Source: Stropharia rugosoannulata
Lineage: Eukaryota > Basidiomycota > Agaricomycetes > Agaricales > Strophariaceae
Assembly: GCA_028532985.1 (NCBI GenBank)
Contig: JANCIK010000001.1
Location: 1,426,001-1,490,000 of the forward strand
Length of the DNA: 64,000 nucleotides
Direction: 5' to 3'
Each line of letters begins with the position of its first letter. Position 1 is the first letter of the stretch. This document shows positions 58,682 to 64,000 of this stretch, piece after piece. The translations under genes were made by a program, and so were the position numbers. The notes beneath the pieces are model-generated. The model saw nothing but the letters and a program-made list of their open reading frames with translations, had not been told where the DNA came from and ran no database searches.

Positions 58682-58990
58682 TCAACTGTCGAGCCCTTCT
58701 AGTAGGCCGTCATACTTTACACGGGTGTCCTCAATCTTGCCACCCAGCGCATCGTTTTCCCCAGAGTCGTGTAGTTTAATAGCAGCTCGCGATTCCTTAA
58801 CGTATTCGTATGACAAAGCTACTGACGAATCCACCTGGCTTGAAGCATCGGCACCGCCCACCGCGTCATTTGTTGTTTGGATCTTGAACAACTCCGGAAT
58901 ATCGCGTCCTGATGACCGCAGTACGGCCAGATCGCGTAAGACATCTGACAAAGGCAGTGGTTTGGCTGGAAGTTTTGATTTAACAGACAT
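58682..58990 (-). CDS. Small conserved-looking protein, unknown
   Basis: Single-exon, 102 codons, start at 58990 (MSVKSKLPAKPLPLSDVLRD). The composition is balanced and shows two amphipathic stretches: VALSYEYVKESRAAIKLHDS and DTRVKYDGLLEGLDS, the latter ending the protein. This looks like a small helical protein rather than a chance frame. I do not recognise a named family; a subunit of a larger helical complex is conceivable, which is inference. The DNA transposon at 59092 sits 93 bp upstream of its ATG, in what should be its promoter, so expression may be altered. Confidence 0.55.
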   Translation of the reverse strand: MSVKSKLPAKPLPLSDVLRDLAVLRSSGRDIPELFKIQTTNDAVGGADASSQVDSSVALSYEYVKESRAAIKLHDSGENDALGGKIEDTRVKYDGLLEGLDS

Positions 58991-59091
58991 TGACTGCTGG
59001 TGATGATATGTTGTCGGATGGGTGTTGGATGGTGGTGGAACAGGTTTGAGCGATGTGATAGGTTGTTGGGTTTCTGATAGACCACAATACG

Positions 59092-59985
59092 GGATTATTC
59101 TATTTCGAAACCCCCCTTGTAGGGGTTTCTAGAGAAACCCTACCAAACAATGAGCCGAATGCAATGCCGTCCTTGGCACCCAAGCTTGGCTCCCGTTGGG
59201 AACTTGCTTTGAACCAACTTCATTTGACCAACACCGTTGAGCAACCGTTGAGTCAATGACTTTCAAAATTTGCAAAAGACTACTTGCTTATCCACGTAGC
59301 TTTTTATGTAGATTGTAAGTTTATATGTATTACATCTCTGCGCCTTTTAAAGCAATTTACAACTGAGTTTACTAGATATGTACTCATACTATGGTTTGAA
59401 TTTTTGAAATCAAAATGCCTCTGTCTTCCGCTCTGACTTGCCTCTCAGTTCCGCCTTTCGACCTACTAAACAATTTAATTACACTTCAGTGAGTAAATAG
59501 CAGTCGAGACCAAGTCCAGACAAGATGCAAATAACATACTTTGACAGAGCACAACAGCGGCATCATGTTAATCGAGCATTTATTGAGCCGCCCATCCATA
59601 ATCCAAAGGGCCGTCCACCTACAGGAAACATTAGAAAGTGTAAGTTATGCCGAGGTGAAGGACATTTGAAGGATATAATGGCTACTTAGTACTGGCTGGA
59701 TGCTGGCTGCAGCTTGATAATGTCCCACATGCATGCTTTTCCCATAGCTGCGGACAATGCCCAGTCCTACTGCTCCTTGAAACAGTGCTGGTGCAGGGGA
59801 CAAAGGCATGGCGCAGCCGTACCATCTCGAACCGTGCCCGACTATACGTAGAACGATGCCAAGGCTGCTGAGCCAGGTGCCGGCATTGTTTGGCTCGGCG
59901 TTTGGATTGCCGCGTATGCGCCGTCTCATGAATCTTTATCCAACCCAGAAACCCCTACAAGGGGGGTTTCAAAATAGAATAATCC
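59092..59985. mobile_element. 894-bp non-autonomous DNA transposon with 39-bp terminal repeats
   Basis: Left end GGATTATTCTATTTC... and right end ...AAAATAGAATAATCC are inverted copies with one mismatch in 39 bp. A 9-bp CACAATACG at 59083-59091 recurs at 59986-59994 as target duplication (the exact boundary is ambiguous by a few bases, since the match can be stretched to about 12). Each terminal repeat contains its own hairpin, GAAACCCC...GGGGTTTC. The inside carries no transposase; the only ORF (59645-59929, minus) shows no family likeness. A 9-bp duplication with long terminal repeats fits Mutator-like (MULE) elements best. It lies in the shared divergent promoter of the small gene at 58990 and NAD kinase at 60230. 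Confidence 0.8.
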
Positions 59986-60229
59986 CACAATACGGGCCAA
60001 TAAGCAACATTTGTATGCGTTCAATCGGGTAACCACACTAGGTTGATATGCCGCAAACGGGGCTCTCATTGGCCTTCGGGGTATGTTTGGACAGGGGCAA
60101 CAATGTTACCCGGAGTGGTTATGTGGCTTTGAATCATCTCCTCTATTTCTGTGTGATTTTCGCATCATCGAAATCATTAGAAACATCGTCGCCCGGACAA
60201 CTTGCAACCACTGATAAACGCGACAGACG

Positions 60230-63221
60230 ATGGACGTACGTAGCAAGTCTACTCAGTTAGTATCCCTTTGACACCATCCCAGGCAGACCAGACTCCCTTG
60301 CTCAGGCCGTCGCCACCACTCCACGATAACATGACTCAATTAGTGACTGATGTCCAGTCTCTCCGTTCTCCCGATCTTGAGACCTTTTCGACCCCACCCA
60401 CTACTCCTGGAGCTGCCTTGTTCAGCCATATACCTCCGTCATTGTCCCGGAAAAGCAGTCGGCCCACGTCTCTGCACATAGACCGCAACCAGGCGGATTG
60501 GAATCCAGATATCGAAGTGTCGACCTCTCCCGATATCCTCAAGAAAGCCAGTGGAATACTCTCGCCTGCGCCACTGGTTCCAGACCCTACAGTCGTCCCC
60601 GCGCTCCCCAAGATGCCCTACCAAAATTCCCAGCACTTGCAAAATGCCAATAAAGCCATCCGATCTCCCTGCTTTGTGCATTCTCACCTGGACCAAGGGG
60701 CGCAACTGACTGACTGGCTCAAAAATAAGCAAAGTGTTATAGATAGCAGCGACGTCGGCGTAGCGAAATCTCTGCAGCAGCTCGCCAGCCCTAGCATGCG
60801 TTCCACATCTACATTATCTTCACACACTTTCGATAGCGGCGACGAGGATGACGACCAATTCGCAAACAACTTAACGAAACGGCTCGCAGAGACTGCTGTC
60901 GGTGTGCGAGAAATGAGCAAACAGCTGGGTGAGTCCCAGACACTATCGCGCCATTTCGCTTTCTTAATCTCGCTGTTCCCCACAAGGCCGCGCTCGCGTA
61001 CAATCGAATATTCAGACCGTTCTGATCGTTACAAAAGCGCGAGACAACCGGCTTATCAAGTTGACCCGCCAGTTGGCGCTGTACCTTATGCTTAAACACA
61101 GACGCGGCTCTAAGAGAGGGCTTGTGGTGTATGTCAACTTCATCAAGTTGCTTGGCATTATCCTCATATCTTCGTGCTAGATACGTGGACAGTCAACTAC
61201 GCCACTCTAAGCGATTCGATGCTGAGGGTATTCGGAGGGACTTTCCAGAGCTATTTGTTCCTATTGCCAGGCGGGGAGCATCTAGCAACCACTCCGTTTC
61301 CTCATTGTCCTCCAACTCTACACATAGAGAAGATACGGAGGACGGTCAACTCCGATACTGGACCAGCGGCATGTGTAGCCATAGCCCGCATTTATTCGAC
61401 TTCGTCGTCACCGTATGTTCTTTTCTTTTTTATTAGGCAAGTTTAATCTAATCGTGCGCTCTCAGCTCGGTGGCGATGGGACGGTTTTATTCACGTCATG
61501 GCTGTTCCAACGCATCGTTCCTCCAGTCCTTCCATTCGCTCTCGGCTCTCTAGGATTTCTCACCAATTTTGATTTCGCTGATCATCAAGCAGTCATGGAC
61601 TCTGCAATCGACAACGGCATTCGTGTGAATTTGCGGATGCGCTTTACGTGCACTGTCTATCGGTCTGTGGCCAACGAAAAAGGCAAAGGCCGTAAGGCAG
61701 TTAAAAAAGGCGAGACTGGAGAAATTATGATGAAAAATCTCGAGAAGGGAGGGTGGGAAGCTCTTGAAGGTGGTTGGTCAGGCGGCATCGCTATAGGAGA
61801 GGGTAAGAACAACCCAAAAGATAAGGAGATTATGTGTTTCACCACCAGGCCTGTGGAGACATTCGAGGTCTTAAATGACCTTGTCGTGGACCGTGGTCCA
61901 AGTCCCTACGTTTCTCTACTGGAACTATTCGGTACGGCTCTCGTTTCTCTTTTCGCGGCCGCTATCTTATATTTGTGATAAGGTGACGAGCACCACATGA
62001 CCACAGTGCAAGCAGACGGTTTAACTGTGTCAACCCCTACCGGTTCTACCGCATATTCTGTTCGTATTTTTTCTTCCTGTCAAATTACTTTTGACTGAAA
62101 CTTACCTCTAGCTATCTGCGGGTGGTTCCCTTGTTCATCCCGAAATACCTGCACTATTGATCACTCCTATTTGCCCACACACACTGTCTTTTCGGCCAAT
62201 GCTACTTCCCGATAGCATGGAACTGAGGATATGTGTACCGTATAATTCGCGCAGTACGGCATGGGCCTCTTTTGATGGACGAGGTCGTGTCGAGCTCAAA
62301 CGTAGGTCAATTAACAGCATAATCACGCTTGCTATACTTATGCCGCATCCAGAGGGTGATCACATCAAAGTTACAGCGTCCAAATATCCGTTCCCTACTG
62401 TGTGCGCTGACAAACAATCCACCGATTGGTTCGATGCCATATCCAGAACCTTGAAATGGAACGAGAGAGAGCGACAGAAATCATTTGTCGTCGTTGAGGA
62501 AGAGGCGCCCAAATCTAGAAGGCGGACCCGTAACGACTCTTCAGCAACGTCGAAAGTTGCTTCGGTGCAGCACAGCGACACACTTGACGACGAGGAAGAA
62601 GATGAAGTGTCTGACGACGAAGAGGAAGAGGACAAGTTTGACATCGACGACTCTTCGCCAGAGGCCGAGACAACGCATAAAGCCGACGGAGCGGATGCTG
62701 TTAACGGAGATAATCAACTAGCGGAGGTCAAGTCGCCTTTGGTGCCCACTCTGTCGCGCCGAACGAAGTCGAGGTCGCGTTCTCGCGTGCGCCCTACATC
62801 TCGATATGCCCACTCGGACGCTGATTCGCCACGTTCTGGTGTTGACTCGCCGAGCCGGTATGCTATACCGGCTCCTCACCCACCTAATGTTTCCCCTCGG
62901 CATGTCGGTTTCGACCTACCCAATCCAAATAATTCTGAACCTTCTTCTCCCGACTCCTTGGTTTCATATGGCGCCGCTCAACAAGGTACAAGAGACGAGC
63001 TTCATCTGCCCCGTCATTTCAGTGGAAAGAGTCGAATCCCGAAGGATCGTGATGCAGATATCGAAACAGCCAAGACACCTACCCCTGGGACGCTAGTCCA
63101 CAGACGGTCGCGATCACGAGGCCATTCTCGTTCTCGACAGGAAGTCCCAGAGCATCGCGCCTTCGCAGTATGGGGTCACGACGAAAGCGACAGCAATGCA
63201 AGCGATAGTGAATCACAGTGA
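60230..63221 (+). CDS. NADK: NAD+ kinase (ATP-NAD kinase)
   Basis: Phosphorylates NAD+ to NADP+. The start is best explained by a 6-bp first exon (ATG GAC, 60230-60235), a gtacgt..cag intron to 60282, and exon 2 from 60283, which reads MDADQTPLLRPSPPLHDNMT. Without it the first ATG would be 60331. Order: disordered regulatory N-terminus of about 200 residues; SNIQTVLIVTKARDNRLIK; LGGDGTVLFTSWLFQ with the catalytic GGDG; ALGSLGFLTNFDF; GLTVSTPTGSTAYSLSAGGS; PICPHTLSFRPMLLPDS; and VELKQGDHIKVTASKYPF after a further intron (about 62301-62352). These are the four family motifs. The C-terminal 200 residues are acidic then Ser/Arg-rich and disordered. It resembles the cytosolic fungal form (Utr1 type). 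Confidence 0.92.
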
Positions 63222-63487
63222 AAGTAATCTGCCACATACGCCATTATTTGGCAATCATTTCTTTTATCCCATTTCTTTTTCTCATGATGAATATTGTTTG
63301 ACGGAAAACTTTCTTATTCTTGTTTTATTCGAAAGACCAATTCCCACTTCTTCAGATATCACGACCATTGTCGTAAAATTATACGTGAATTGGTATCTCG
63401 TACATTAGATTTTTATATATATATTCCATTCACACTACCCGATCGGCATGTACTAGTATTCGTGTCATATGTGGCTAAAATTCCACG

Positions 63488-64000
63488 TTAAAAATAAATC
63501 GTATTCTGATCTACAAATCTTTCCAACTCCCGATAATCTGACCTATCCTTTGCCACGGACCAAATCCACATATCCAGGTCTGGGAGAGTAATATTTGAGA
63601 GCCAATCTGGTAGCTTCTCCTCCTCGCTTCCTTTCAGAGAGTGTGCTGCGTCCACCATGATTTCGCATGCATCTATCGCTGTTGCCCTTAAGATGTAAGA
63701 TTGATCAGTAGTAACAACGGGACCCTCTTTAGGAACCTTCTTCTTGTCCTTATTCGCTGACGACGTGAGTGCTAGAGGGAGTGCTAGAAGCGGGTCCAGC
63801 TTCGCGGGCGATGTGGCATCCGGGAATAAAGCTGAGAGAGCAGCATTTCCGGACAAGTCAATGACACCCAAGTGAATTAGAAGTGAGGGCAATACGTTGT
63901 CAGAAAATACGGGGGTACGGGTGGTCACTGGGATAGGGAATGGCGGAGGGGTAAGTGAACCAAAACGAATAGTGATGGCGTGGATAAGGAACAATGCTTT
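63488..64000 (-). CDS. Queuosine salvage protein, C-terminal part (5' end outside window)
   Basis: The minus-strand frame is open to the right edge (ALFLIHAITIRFG...). It runs through PVFSDNVLPSLLIHLGVIDL, a Lys/Ala linker (SANKDKKKVPKEG), DQSYILRATAIDACEIMVDA and TLPDLDMWIWSVAKDRSDYR, ending ELERFVDQNTIYF before TAA at 63488-63490. This is the C-terminal half of the DUF2419 queuosine 5'-phosphate N-glycosylase/hydrolase family, including the conserved DNVLPSLL..LGVIDL and D-x-W-x-W segments that face the active site. No break in the visible part. The 266-bp gap to the NAD kinase 3' end is convergent. Confidence 0.82.
   Translation of the reverse strand, partial: KALFLIHAITIRFGSLTPPPFPIPVTTRTPVFSDNVLPSLLIHLGVIDLSGNAALSALFPDATSPAKLDPLLALPLALTSSANKDKKKVPKEGPVVTTDQSYILRATAIDACEIMVDAAHSLKGSEEEKLPDWLSNITLPDLDMWIWSVAKDRSDYRELERFVDQNTIYF

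Noticed and set aside
59645..59929. ORF inside the 894-bp element as a transposase remnant
   Set aside because: No DDE or zinc-finger signature; length and composition are compatible with chance.
1..64000. CRISPR array, bacterial operon or riboswitch
   Set aside because: The window is eukaryotic, with spliceosomal introns throughout; no regularly spaced repeat-spacer pattern was seen.

Overview
The window is nuclear DNA of a mushroom-forming basidiomycete (Agaricomycetes type). Nearly every gene is split by short introns of about 45-65 bp with GT..AG ends and frequent gtaagt/gtgagt donors. Genes are dense on both strands, and the protein set is eukaryotic and fungal: Mediator, DASH, COG, mitochondrial enzymes, a membrane-anchored P450 and a Plavaka-type transposon gene. 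All annotation is from reading translations and splice sites by eye; no search or alignment was run.

Region 1 (1-11.6 kb) is accessory DNA. It opens with the 3' end of a Plavaka-type transposon gene. Three broken pieces of unrelated conserved genes follow side by side: the C-terminal part of a Cdc7/SIN-type kinase (+), a slice of an Nha1-type Na+/H+ antiporter (-), and a long, frameshifted part of a large conserved protein (+). All keep their introns, so they look like DNA-level capture or duplication rather than retrocopies. Then come about 3 kb with a dispersed motif (consensus TGCGCGCATCGCA) and about 2.5 kb of AT-rich DNA with no supportable gene.

Region 2 (11.6-30.5 kb) holds PPT1 (lysosomal/vacuolar thioesterase), a long disordered protein with TPKPPGGW repeats and one C-terminal membrane helix, an EF-hand MscS channel, TFIIIA with a GC-AG intron, an intron-containing tRNA-Gln, a cytochrome P450, a small DMAC1-like protein, mitochondrial enoyl-CoA hydratase, a YCII-domain protein and a RING protein.

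Region 3 (30.7-48.4 kb) is a housekeeping block: MED12, DAD2 (divergent from MED12), a CSC1/OSCA-type channel, a 222-bp inverted-repeat MITE, a low-complexity conserved protein, COG5 and ILV6. COG5 and ILV6 are tandem and only 83 bp apart.

Region 4 (48.4-64 kb) holds an HMG-box protein, a glycine-rich RRM protein, an Hmt1-type ABC half-transporter, a small conserved ORF, an 894-bp non-autonomous DNA transposon with 39-bp terminal repeats and a candidate 9-bp target duplication, NAD kinase, and the C-terminal end of a queuosine-salvage protein running off the right edge. There is no operon-like pathway cluster. The two strongest unexplained signals are the gene-fragment patchwork at 1.2-5.7 kb with its motif-rich flank, and the two non-autonomous DNA elements.
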